From JAVVPO01 sp036655715 (lineage in GTDB: Bacteria > Bacillota > Clostridia > Lachnospirales > Cellulosilyticaceae), in NCBI GenBank assembly GCA_036655715.1, contig JAVVPO010000003.1, positions 1-64,000 on the forward strand: DNA of 64,000 bases, written 5' to 3'. Positions 54,766 to 63,781 of the stretch are shown here, piece by piece (the first letter of the stretch is position 1; each line of letters begins with the position of its first letter). Position numbers and translations under genes: made by a program. The notes under the pieces were generated by a model that was not told where the DNA came from, did no database searches, and was given only the letters and a program-made list of their open reading frames with translations.

Positions 54766-54935
54766 GGTCTTCCCTCCTTAACTGAAATTTGAAATATCAT
54801 CGGTACTCGTCCTCTTCCTAGAAGAGGATCGTGCGCGCCCTTTACTAAATCTATATTAACGCGATTAAGCTGTTAGTATGCGTTAGCCGGGCACAGATAA
54901 GAATATTCTTATCTACTACTATTTCTTATTGGGTA
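54766..54935 (-). promoter_or_regulatory. structured rpsL-rpsG intercistronic region
   Basis: 170 bases, unusually long for the str operon, with three stems: 7-bp 54810-54816 with 54822-54828, 6-bp 54857-54862 with 54880-54885, and a perfect 20-bp palindrome at 54895-54914. In E. coli the S7 control site lies in this spacer; no terminator T-run is seen here. Confidence 0.55.
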
Positions 54936-55358
54936 TTATTTTTTCTTAGCTTTTGCTTTTTTCGCTCCGTACTTAGAACGAGATTGATTTCTGTTTGCAA
55001 CTCCTGCTGTATCTAATGTTCCACGGATGATATGGTAACGTGTACCTGGTAAGTCTTTTACTCTACCACCACGGATTAATACAACACTATGCTCTTGAAG
55101 GTTATGTCCTTCTCCTGGAATGTAAGCTGTTACTTCGATTCCATTTGTAAGACGTACTCTTGCTATTTTACGTAGAGCAGAGTTTGGTTTTTTAGGAGTA
55201 GCTGTTTTTACTGCTGTACAAACACCTCTCTTTTGTGGAGCAGAGATATCTGTTGCACGTTTCTTTAAAGAGTTGAACCCTTTTTGTAATGCTGGTGCAG
55301 TAGATTTTTTCTCGATTGTTTTTCTTCCTTTACGTACTAACTGGTTAAATGTAGGCAT
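54936..55358 (-). CDS. rpsL: 30S ribosomal protein S12
   Basis: 140 aa starting MPTFNQLVRKGRK; GAGGAGG lies 7 bases upstream, so a longer in-frame start (55412) is rejected. Lys of TPKKPNSALRK and of GGRVKDLPG are the positions altered in streptomycin resistance and are unchanged. First gene of the str operon. Confidence 0.98.
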   Translation of the reverse strand: MPTFNQLVRKGRKTIEKKSTAPALQKGFNSLKKRATDISAPQKRGVCTAVKTATPKKPNSALRKIARVRLTNGIEVTAYIPGEGHNLQEHSVVLIRGGRVKDLPGTRYHIIRGTLDTAGVANRNQSRSKYGAKKAKAKKK

Positions 55359-55621
55359 TCCGGCACCTCCTCGCTTAATCAATAATTGCTGCTTTTGCAG
55401 TATGAACCTCACACCATATACCTGTCCATACTGATTATATTACTATAACCAAATATGAACGCCTCTGGCGCTCGGGAATTGATGCTTCATAAATAACTTA
55501 AATATTCTTATTACTAAGATTTATTTTTACTTATTTAATATCAACATCTATTGTGTCTTGTAACGAGTAAAACATAAACTACTCTTTCGAGGTTAGGGTT
55601 TATGTGTACTCTTACACACAC
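55359..55621 (-). promoter_or_regulatory. structured 5' leader of the str operon
   Basis: About 263 bases. 8-bp perfect ACATAAAC/GTTTATGT (55572-55579 with 55598-55605) capping a CTC-GAAA-GAG tetraloop hairpin; 6-bp TGTGTA-CTCT-TACACA (55603-55618); and a GC-rich 7-bp stem further down near 55465-55485. No gene seen. Control function inferred from structure. Confidence 0.5.
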
Positions 55622-55627
55622 TAACGA

Positions 55628-55657
55628 ATTTTAACACTTTTGACTTTATGTTGTCAA
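55628..55657 (-). promoter_or_regulatory. str operon promoter
   Basis: Minus strand: -35 TTGACA (55652-55657), 18-bp spacer, -10 TAAAAT (55628-55633). Starts transcription of the long leader toward rpsL. Confidence 0.75.
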
Positions 55658-55768
55658 GGGTATTTTTTAGCTTAATCTTTTTGCGTTTGTTACCCTTACT
55701 TATTATAATCCCTTAGCTTACAATTTGCACGTGGTATTTATAGGTATATATTATCCTTTTAAAAGGAT

Positions 55769-55810
55769 AAAGATTAGGGGTTACCTCTTCAGAAGTAACC
55801 CCTAATCTTT
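55769..55810 (-). terminator. rpoC terminator
   Basis: 16-bp GC-rich stem (AAAGATTAGGGGTTAC and its complement, 55795-55810 with 55769-55784), followed by TATCCTTTT on the minus strand, 3 bases after the rpoC stop. The next 16 bases form another palindrome (ATCCTTTTAAAAGGAT). Confidence 0.85.
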
Positions 55811-55813
55811 TTA

Positions 55814-58800
55814 TTATAATTCCCCTATACTAACATCAATCTTACGATATCTGTCCATACCTGTACCTGCAGGGATTAGTTTACCGATAATTACGTTTTC
55901 TTTAAGACCAATCAGTGGATCCACTTTACCTTTGATAGCTGCTTCTGTAAGAACTCTTGTTGTCTCTTGGAATGATGCAGCTGATAAGAAGGATTCTGTT
56001 GCTAAAGAAGCTTTAGTGATACCTAGAAGAGTGTTTTTACCCATTGCTGGTTCTAAACCTTCTGCTATAGTTTGTTCGTTGATTGATTCAAAATCAAGAA
56101 CGTCTACGAGACTTCCTGGTAATAAGCTTGTATCACCATTCTCCTCAATCTTAATCTTCTTAAGCATTTGACGTACAATAACCTCAACGTGTTTATCGTT
56201 GATATCAACCCCTTGAAGTCTGTATACACGTTGCACTTCTTGGAGCATGTAATCTTGTACTCCCCTGATTCCTTTAATCTTAAGGATATCATGTGGGTTA
56301 ACACTACCTTCTGTAAGTTCATCTCCAGCTTCTACAAAATCTCCATCTAATACTTTGATTCTTGAACCATATGGTATTAAATAAGGTTTTGCTTGGACTT
56401 CCCCTTCAGTGCCAGTAATGCTAATTTCACGTTTTTTCTTAGTTTCTATTATGTTGACAGTACCAGCGAACTCAGCAACAATTGCAAGTCCTTTTGGTTT
56501 ACGTGCCTCAAATAGTTCCTCGATACGTGGAAGACCTTGTGTGATGTCATCTCCAGCGATACCACCTGTATGGAAAGTACGCATTGTAAGTTGTGTACCA
56601 GGTTCCCCGATAGATTGAGCAGCGATGATACCTACTGATTCCCCAATTCTAACTTGGTTTCCTGATGACATATTTGCTCCGTAACATCTAGCACATATAC
56701 CAATTTTAGATTTACATGAAAGTGCAGTTCTAATCTTCACTTTAGTAATACCTAATTTTGCATCAATATATTCAGCCATATTTGGTGAAATCATGTCATT
56801 TGCAGGAACTAATAGTTCTCCTGTTTCTGGATGCACAATATCTTCTGCTGCAAAACGACCTGTAATTCTCTCACTTAATGGTTCAATAACTTCTGACCCA
56901 TCTTTGAATGCTTTTACCCACATACCTGGAGTAGTAGGGTATTCTTCACTGCGACAATCTTTCTCCCTAACGATAACATCTTGTGATACGTCAACAAGAC
57001 GACGTGTAAGGTATCCTGAATCGGCTGTCTTAAGCGCTGTATCGGCAAGACCTTTACGAGCACCATGGGCAGAAATGAAGTATTCAAGTACTGTTAAACC
57101 TTCACGGAAGTTAGCTTTGATTGGAAGCTCGATAATACGTCCTGATGGTGATGCCATCAGTCCACGCATACCTGCAAGCTGCTTAATCTGATTGTTAGAT
57201 CCACGGGCACCAGAGTGAGCCATCATGTAGATATTGTTATATCTACCAAGTCCATCTAATAGTGCTTTAGTAATCTTCTCATTTGCTGAGTTCCATGCTT
57301 GAATAACTTTGTTGTAACGTTCTTCATCTGTCATTAGACCACGTTTAAATAATTTTGTAACATGATCTACTGCTTTTTCAGCTTCATCTAAGTACTCTTG
57401 TTTTCTCTCTGGGATAACCATATCTGATACAGATACAGTAAGTGCTCCACGAGTAGAGAATTTGAATCCAAGGTCTTTTATGTTGTCTAGAAGAATAGCA
57501 GTATCTGTTGCACCATGTGTATTGATGCATTTTTTGATAATCTTACCTAGATCTTTTTTACCTACTAGGTAGTTAATCTCATATTCGAATACATTTTCTG
57601 GAATACTTCTATCTACAAGACCTAAATCTTGAGGGATAACTTCATTGAAGATGATACGCCCTACTGTAGTTTCTGTCATACCAGTCATTGACTCGCCATT
57701 TACTTCAATTGTTTTACGTACTTTAATACGCGCATGAAGAGAGATAACTTTATTATCATAAGCTAATATCGCTTCTTTTTCATCTTTGAAATACTTGCCT
57801 TCTCCTGGCTCACCCTCTTTATCAAGAGTTAAGTAATATGTTCCAAGAACCATATCCTGTGAAGGAACAGCTACTGGAGCACCATCTGAAGGTTTAAGTA
57901 AGTTGTTTGGGGCAAGTAATAAGAATCTACACTCTGCTTGTGCTTCTACTGATAAAGGCACGTGGATCGCCATCTGGTCACCATCGAAGTCAGCGTTGTA
58001 AGCTGCACATACAAGAGGATGAAGTTTTAATGCACGACCTTCTACTAATGTAGGTTCGAACGCTTGGATCCCAAGTCTATGAAGAGTAGGAGCACGGTTA
58101 AGCATAACTGGATGCTGACGGATAACTTCTTCTAAGACATCCCAAACTTCTGGATTAAGTCTTTCAATCATATGCTTAGCATTTTTAATGTTATGTGCTA
58201 AACCATCTGCTACTAATTTTTTCATAACGAATGGTTTGAATAGCTCGATAGCCATTTCTTTTGGCACACCACATTGGTAGATTTTAAGGTTTGGTCCTAC
58301 TACGATAACTGAACGTCCTGAGTAGTCAACACGTTTACCAAGTAAGTTCTGACGGAAACGACCAGCTTTACCTTTAAGCATATCTGATAAAGATTTAAGT
58401 GGACGGTTTCCAGGTCCTGTAACTGGTCTACCGCGTCTACCGTTGTCAATAAGTGCATCAACTGCTTCTTGTAACATACGTTTTTCATTTCTTACGATGA
58501 TATTAGGAGCTCCTAAATCAAGTAATCTCTTAAGACGGTTGTTACGGTTGATAACACGTCTATAAAGGTCATTAAGGTCTGATGTAGCAAATCTTCCACC
58601 ATCTAACTGAATCATAGGTCTTAAATCTGGTGGTAAAACTGGGATAACATCAAGTACCATCCATTGTGGTCTATTACCAGAAAGTCTGAATGCTTCAATA
58701 ACCTCTAAACGTTTGATAATACGAATTCTTTTTTGACCTGTTGTGTCTTTAAGTGCAGCTTTAAGTTCTACACTTTCACCTTCAAGGTCAATATCTGAGA

Positions 58801-59338
58801 GAAGCTTTTTAATAGCTTCTGCACCCATTTCTGCTGTGAATGAGGCATATCCGTATTTCTCTTCTGCTTCTCTGTACTCTTTTTCTGTTAATACTTCTTT
58901 ATATGATAAACCTGTTTCTTTTGGATCTGTAACTACATAACATGCAAAATAAAGAATTTTCTCTAATAATCTTGGAGATATATTGAGTATAAGCCCCATT
59001 CTACTTGGTATGCCTTTGAAGTACCAGATATGAGACACTGGAGCTGCAAGCTCTATATGTCCCATTCTCTCACGACGTACTTTTGCCTTTGTAACTTCAA
59101 CACCACAACGATCACAAATTACGCCTTTGTATCTAATACGCTTGTATTTTCCACAATGACACTCCCAGTCTTTGTTAGGTCCAAATATTTTTTCACAAAA
59201 TAACCCATCACGCTCTGGTCTTTGTGTACGGTAGTTGATTGTTTCTGGCTTTCTTACTTCTCCTCTAGACCATTCACGTATTTTATCTGGGGAAGCTAAT
59301 CCTATCCTTATACTTTCAAACAAGATAGATTGATCCAT
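55814..59338 (-). CDS. rpoC: RNA polymerase beta' subunit
   Basis: 1174 aa. Zinc-ribbon CHCGKYKRIRYKGVICDRCG near residue 60, catalytic NADFDGDQMAIH, bridge helix and trigger loop (TMRTFHTGGIAG). Start 59338: the ATG is 11 bases after GGAGG, with an alternative ATG at 59347 that overlaps the site closely. Follows rpoB by 33 bp. Confidence 0.98.
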   Translation of the reverse strand: MDQSILFESIRIGLASPDKIREWSRGEVRKPETINYRTQRPERDGLFCEKIFGPNKDWECHCGKYKRIRYKGVICDRCGVEVTKAKVRRERMGHIELAAPVSHIWYFKGIPSRMGLILNISPRLLEKILYFACYVVTDPKETGLSYKEVLTEKEYREAEEKYGYASFTAEMGAEAIKKLLSDIDLEGESVELKAALKDTTGQKRIRIIKRLEVIEAFRLSGNRPQWMVLDVIPVLPPDLRPMIQLDGGRFATSDLNDLYRRVINRNNRLKRLLDLGAPNIIVRNEKRMLQEAVDALIDNGRRGRPVTGPGNRPLKSLSDMLKGKAGRFRQNLLGKRVDYSGRSVIVVGPNLKIYQCGVPKEMAIELFKPFVMKKLVADGLAHNIKNAKHMIERLNPEVWDVLEEVIRQHPVMLNRAPTLHRLGIQAFEPTLVEGRALKLHPLVCAAYNADFDGDQMAIHVPLSVEAQAECRFLLLAPNNLLKPSDGAPVAVPSQDMVLGTYYLTLDKEGEPGEGKYFKDEKEAILAYDNKVISLHARIKVRKTIEVNGESMTGMTETTVGRIIFNEVIPQDLGLVDRSIPENVFEYEINYLVGKKDLGKIIKKCINTHGATDTAILLDNIKDLGFKFSTRGALTVSVSDMVIPERKQEYLDEAEKAVDHVTKLFKRGLMTDEERYNKVIQAWNSANEKITKALLDGLGRYNNIYMMAHSGARGSNNQIKQLAGMRGLMASPSGRIIELPIKANFREGLTVLEYFISAHGARKGLADTALKTADSGYLTRRLVDVSQDVIVREKDCRSEEYPTTPGMWVKAFKDGSEVIEPLSERITGRFAAEDIVHPETGELLVPANDMISPNMAEYIDAKLGITKVKIRTALSCKSKIGICARCYGANMSSGNQVRIGESVGIIAAQSIGEPGTQLTMRTFHTGGIAGDDITQGLPRIEELFEARKPKGLAIVAEFAGTVNIIETKKKREISITGTEGEVQAKPYLIPYGSRIKVLDGDFVEAGDELTEGSVNPHDILKIKGIRGVQDYMLQEVQRVYRLQGVDINDKHVEVIVRQMLKKIKIEENGDTSLLPGSLVDVLDFESINEQTIAEGLEPAMGKNTLLGITKASLATESFLSAASFQETTRVLTEAAIKGKVDPLIGLKENVIIGKLIPAGTGMDRYRKIDVSIGEL

Positions 59339-59371
59339 GTTTGTCATGACCTCCACTCCCTTCTATAGCTT

Positions 59372-62300
59372 TTATAAATCCAAATCATCTATTGATTCTT
59401 CAAAGAGTATATCTGGCTCTACTTCTTCAAAATCAAAATCGATACTGGCGTCATCTTCTAACTCTGTCTCATGTAAATCTGCATCTTCCTCTATAAATAC
59501 TGGAGTTACAGGTGCATCTTCTAAACCTTCTATATTTACTGGTGCTACAACTATTCCTTCTTCTGCGCTTTCCTTGATTTCTACTTCATCCATATCAGAA
59601 GTAAGAACACGTACGTCAAGTGCAAGAGATTGAAGTTCTTTAAGAAGAACTTTGAATGATTCAGGTATACCTGGCTCAGGAATATTTTCACCTTTAACAA
59701 TAGCTTCATAAGTTTTTACACGACCAACAACGTCGTCAGATTTAATTGTAAGAATTTCTTGAAGTGTGTAAGCAGCACCATATGCCTCAAGTGCCCAAAC
59801 TTCCATCTCTCCAAAACGCTGTCCACCGAATTGCGCTTTACCACCAAGTGGTTGTTGCGTAATTGTTGCGTATGGTCCAGTTGAACGTGCATGCATTTTA
59901 TCATCTACCAAGTGATGTAACTTGAGGTAGTGCATGTATCCTACTGTAACAGGATTATCAAATGCTTCACCTGTTCTACCATCTCTTAATCTAACTTTAC
60001 CCGTTCTATCAAGAGGAACACCTTCCCACTCTTTTCTGTGGTCAAGATTGTTTTCTAAATATGCGTATGCTTCATCTCCGAGTTTACATCTCCATTTATC
60101 AGAGAACTCTTCCCATGAATTATTTACATAGTCATTTGCCATCTCTAGTGTTTCCATGATATCTTGCTCGTTTGCACCGTCAAATACTGGTGTTGCGATT
60201 TTAAATCCTAATGCTTTAGCAGCAAGACCTAAATGCACCTCTAATACCTGTCCAATGTTCATACGAGATGGAACGCCTAGTGGATTAAGAACGATATCAA
60301 GTGCTCTACCATTTGGTAAAAATGGCATATCTTCTATTGGAAGAACTCTTGAGATAACCCCTTTGTTACCATGACGTCCCGCCATCTTATCACCAACAGA
60401 GATTTTTCTCTTTTGAGCAATATAACAACGTACCATCTTGTTAACACCTGGAGCTAATTCATCTCCGTTTTCACGTGTGAAGGTCTTCACATCTACGATG
60501 ATTCCCGCTTCACCATGAGGTACTCTAAGAGATGTATCTCTTACTTCCCTTACTTTTTCACCAAAGATCGCACGAAGAAGTCTTTCTTCAGCTGTAAGCT
60601 CTGTTTCTCCTTTTGGAGTTACACGGCCTACAAGAATGTCTCCTGAACGCACTTCTGCCCCTATACGAATAATTCCTCTTTCGTCTAGATCTTTTAATGC
60701 ATCGTCTCCTACGTTTGGAATATCTCTTGTGATTTCTTCTGGTCCTACTTTTGTATCACGAGATTCTACTTCATACTCTTCAATATGAACAGATGTGTAG
60801 ATATCTTCTTTAACTAATCTCTCACTAAGTAGGATAGCATCCTCATAGTTGTAACCTTCCCATGTCATAAATCCAATCAGTGGGTTTTGTCCTAGTGCAA
60901 GTTCACCATTATCTGTAGATGGACCATCAGCTAAAATTTCACCTTTTTTGACTACATCACCCTTATTAATAAGAGGAATTTGATTAATACATGTACCTTG
61001 ATTACTTCTAACAAACTTAGTTAATTTATATGAATGTTTTTTACCATCTTCTGATTTGATAACAATCTCGTCAGCTGTTACTTTGTCTATTACACCATCT
61101 TCTTTGGCAATTGCAAGTACACCAGAGTCTCTAGCTGCTTTGCACTCCATACCTGTACCAACAATTGGGCTGTCTGTACGGATAAGTGGAACTGCCTGAC
61201 GTTGCATGTTGGCACCCATGAGGGCACGGTTCGCATCATCATTCTCAAGGAATGGAATCATAGCTGTCGCAACGGATACGATCTGTTTTGGAGAAATATC
61301 CATTAAGTCAATTTCTGTGTAATCAAATTCTAAAATTTCTTCACGACGTCTAGCAGTAACTTTCTTATGAATGAATTCTTTGTTATCATTTAAAGGAGCT
61401 GTTGCTTGACATACTGTGTAGTTCTCTTCTTCATCCGCAGTAATATAAATAACATCATCTGTTACTCTTGGTACTGGGCCAGACTTATCTACTACTCTAT
61501 ATGGCGCTTCAATGAAACCATACTCATTAATACGCGCAAATGTAGCAAGTGAGTTGATAAGACCGATATTTGGACCCTCAGGTGTCTCGATAGGACACAT
61601 ACGACCATAATGTGAATGGTGTACGTCACGCACTTCGAATCCAGCACGTTCTCTTGAAAGACCACCAGGTCCTAATGCTGATAATCTTCTCTTATGAGTA
61701 AGCTCTGCAAGAGGGTTGTTTTGGTCCATGAACTGAGATAACTGTGAACTACCAAAGAATTCTTTAATAGCTGCAGTTACAGGTCTAATATTGATGAATG
61801 TTTGTGGGCTAAGTACTTCTGAATCTTGTACTGTCATTCTTTCACGAACAACTCTTTCCATACGAGCAAGTCCAATACGGAATTGATTCTGAAGAAGTTC
61901 TCCAACCGCACGAATACGACGGTTACCAAGGTGATCAATATCGTCCTTGTTTCCTACGCCATATTCAACATGAATATTGTAGTTAATAGAAGCAAAAATA
62001 TCTTCTAAAGTAACGTGTTTTGGTACCAATTCATTGAATCTGTCTTTAATAGCACGTTTGATATCGTCCATTTCTTCATTGTTTTCAATGATGTCTGCAA
62101 GAACTGGATAGTATACAGTATCTTTGATACCAAGTTCTTCTGGATTAATATCTAGGAAATGAGTAATATCTACACTTTGGTTAGTAAGTACTTTGATTGG
62201 TCTATCTGAATCTGATACTTCTACTAAAACATATGCTGCACCTGTGTTTTGGATTTTGTCGGCTAAGCCTACTGAAATCTTCTCACCGCTACTCGCTACT

Positions 62301-63214
62301 ACTTCTCCTGTAAACATATCAACTACATCTTCAGCAAGTCTAAAGCCAGTTACTCTATTTCTAAGTGCTAACTTTTTGTTAAACTTGTAACGTCCAACTT
62401 TAGCAAGGTCATACCTTCTAGCATCAAAGAACATGTTGCCAAGAAGTGTCTGAGCACTCTCTACTGTTGGTGGTTCACCTGGACGAATACGTTTGTAAAT
62501 CTCTAAGAGACCTTCTTCGTAAGTCTTAGTTGAATCCTTTTCAATTGTTTCTAAGATTTTTGGCTCTTCACCAAACATATCTAAAATTTCTGCATCTGAC
62601 CCTAATCCTAATGCACGTAACAGCACTGTTACTGGTACTTTACGTGTACGGTCAACTCTAACATAGAAAATATCATTTGAGTCGGTCTCGTACTCGAGCC
62701 AAGCACCTCTATTTGGAATTACTGTCGCAGAGAATAATCTTTTACCTATTTTGTCAAAATCGATGCCATAATAGATACCTGGAGAACGTACCAGCTGACT
62801 TACGATAACACGCTCTGCCCCATTAATAATAAATGTACCATTTACAGTCATCAGTGGGAATTCACCCATGAAAACATCATTATCAATAGTTTCTCCTGTT
62901 TCTTTGTTATGAAGACGCGCTTTAACTTTTAAAGCTGTCGCATAGTTTGAATCTCTTTCTTTGGCTTCCTCTACAGTATACTTAGGTTTACTGTCTAACG
63001 TAAAGTCAACAAACTCAAGCATAAGATTCCCATTGAAGTCTGTTATAGGTGAAATATCCTGGAATACTTCTTTAAGCCCTTCTTTTAAGAACCAGTTATA
63101 GGAGTCCTTTTGAACTTCTATTAAGTTAGGTATTTCAAAAATCTCATCTGCCATGGCATAGCTCATACGAACTTGTCTACCCGTTTGAATTGGGCGTATT
63201 TTAGATTTTTGCAT
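59372..63214 (-). CDS. rpoB: RNA polymerase beta subunit
   Basis: 1280 aa. N-terminal QKSKIRPIQTGRQVRMSYAM, RNA polymerase fork with SSQLSQFMDQNNPL and HKRRLSALGPGGL (rifampicin region, wild-type), and the catalytic E-D region GYNYEDAILLSER. An acidic tail of about 70 residues is present at the end. The ATG at 63214 has AGGGGT 11 bases upstream; a TTG at 63235 in the same frame is less likely. Confidence 0.98.
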   Translation of the reverse strand: MQKSKIRPIQTGRQVRMSYAMADEIFEIPNLIEVQKDSYNWFLKEGLKEVFQDISPITDFNGNLMLEFVDFTLDSKPKYTVEEAKERDSNYATALKVKARLHNKETGETIDNDVFMGEFPLMTVNGTFIINGAERVIVSQLVRSPGIYYGIDFDKIGKRLFSATVIPNRGAWLEYETDSNDIFYVRVDRTRKVPVTVLLRALGLGSDAEILDMFGEEPKILETIEKDSTKTYEEGLLEIYKRIRPGEPPTVESAQTLLGNMFFDARRYDLAKVGRYKFNKKLALRNRVTGFRLAEDVVDMFTGEVVASSGEKISVGLADKIQNTGAAYVLVEVSDSDRPIKVLTNQSVDITHFLDINPEELGIKDTVYYPVLADIIENNEEMDDIKRAIKDRFNELVPKHVTLEDIFASINYNIHVEYGVGNKDDIDHLGNRRIRAVGELLQNQFRIGLARMERVVRERMTVQDSEVLSPQTFINIRPVTAAIKEFFGSSQLSQFMDQNNPLAELTHKRRLSALGPGGLSRERAGFEVRDVHHSHYGRMCPIETPEGPNIGLINSLATFARINEYGFIEAPYRVVDKSGPVPRVTDDVIYITADEEENYTVCQATAPLNDNKEFIHKKVTARRREEILEFDYTEIDLMDISPKQIVSVATAMIPFLENDDANRALMGANMQRQAVPLIRTDSPIVGTGMECKAARDSGVLAIAKEDGVIDKVTADEIVIKSEDGKKHSYKLTKFVRSNQGTCINQIPLINKGDVVKKGEILADGPSTDNGELALGQNPLIGFMTWEGYNYEDAILLSERLVKEDIYTSVHIEEYEVESRDTKVGPEEITRDIPNVGDDALKDLDERGIIRIGAEVRSGDILVGRVTPKGETELTAEERLLRAIFGEKVREVRDTSLRVPHGEAGIIVDVKTFTRENGDELAPGVNKMVRCYIAQKRKISVGDKMAGRHGNKGVISRVLPIEDMPFLPNGRALDIVLNPLGVPSRMNIGQVLEVHLGLAAKALGFKIATPVFDGANEQDIMETLEMANDYVNNSWEEFSDKWRCKLGDEAYAYLENNLDHRKEWEGVPLDRTGKVRLRDGRTGEAFDNPVTVGYMHYLKLHHLVDDKMHARSTGPYATITQQPLGGKAQFGGQRFGEMEVWALEAYGAAYTLQEILTIKSDDVVGRVKTYEAIVKGENIPEPGIPESFKVLLKELQSLALDVRVLTSDMDEVEIKESAEEGIVVAPVNIEGLEDAPVTPVFIEEDADLHETELEDDASIDFDFEEVEPDILFEESIDDLDL

Positions 63215-63330
63215 GTGTACTCTCACCCCTTGCAAAATTTATAAATAATGCAGCAAGCTGCATTCTTCCGATAATAAGATTTAAACGCTACATATCCTAA
63301 TTTTAATTGTCGAATAATATTAGATTGAAA

Positions 63331-63359
63331 TATATTAAAATCAGATTATGTATTGTCAA
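63331..63359 (-). promoter_or_regulatory. rpoBC promoter
   Basis: Minus strand: -35 TTGACA (63354-63359), 17-bp spacer, -10 AATATA (63331-63336), about 115 bases before rpoB. The -35 box is shared, back to back, with a plus-strand promoter at 63353-63381. Confidence 0.7.
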
Positions 63360-63381
63360 GATAATTTGTCTATGCTATAAT
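63353..63381 (+). promoter_or_regulatory. plus-strand promoter divergent from rpoB
   Basis: TTGTCA (63353-63358), 17-bp spacer, TATAAT (63376-63381) with an extended -10 (TGC just before). Stronger by sequence than the rpoB promoter it overlaps. It drives transcription toward rplL, on the opposite strand. Confidence 0.65.
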
Positions 63382-63387
63382 TGTTCT

Positions 63388-63595
63388 AAAAGAACAAATT
63401 GCACATTGACGCATTTTATAATGCTATCAGAAAAAAAAGGGCACGTCAACCCCTTTTTTCTATTTTATACATCTTTTCTACAATTTCTTGCTTTTAGCCT
63501 ACATTGGCTTAATAATTCATGATTATAACATTTTATGCATTTAAATATATCATTCTGTGTAGGTAGCTTCAAGGGGAGCTGCCTACTTTTTATTT
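63388..63595 (+). ncRNA. candidate small RNA between rpoB and rplL
   Basis: Predicted transcript of about 208 bases from the plus promoter to the intrinsic terminator at 63559-63595; an earlier, AU-rich hairpin with T6 (63430-63441 with 63450-63460) could give a 75-base form. The short ORF inside (ATG 63421) has no ribosome-binding site. No known RNA family recognised; this is inferred only from promoter and terminator signals. Confidence 0.4.
63559..63595 (+). terminator. plus-oriented intrinsic terminator
   Basis: GTAGGTAGCT (63559-63568) pairs with AGCTGCCTAC (63577-63586), one G·U pair, loop 8 bases, followed by TTTTTATTT. On the minus strand no T-run follows, so it is for a plus transcript, yet no plus gene exists here. 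Confidence 0.7.
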
Positions 63596-63730
63596 ACCCA
63601 AAAGTTATACACATTCCAAAAGCCTTTTCTCCTAAAATTCATCATTTTTATCCACATTCAAATCACAACTGTTGATAAATCTGCATAAATTACGAGCAGG
63701 CTCTCTGCCCTATACATGTCTAAAGGGATA

Positions 63731-63764
63731 AAAAAAGAGGCAACACAAGTTGCCCCTCTTTTAA
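63731..63764 (-). terminator. terminator or attenuator between rplL and rpoB
   Basis: AGAGGGGCAAC with GTTGCCTCT (one bulge), 4-base loop, followed by TTTTTTT on the minus strand, about 20 bases after the rplL stop. Partial read-through into rpoB would match the known E. coli arrangement. Confidence 0.75.
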
Positions 63765-63781
63765 AAGCAAATTCACATTAA

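Noticed and set aside
54936..55358. Possible streptomycin-resistance changes in rpsL
   Set aside because: The key lysines of TPKKPNSALRK and GGRVKDLPG are unchanged.
59372..63214. Possible rifampicin-resistance changes in rpoB
   Set aside because: The SQFMDQNNPL and HKRRLSALGPGGL region keeps the usual wild-type Asp, His and Ser residues.
63307..63522. Plus-strand 71-codon ORF upstream of rpoB
   Set aside because: No ribosome-binding site, AT-driven composition with Leu/Phe/Cys runs, and it crosses the promoter and hairpin signals.
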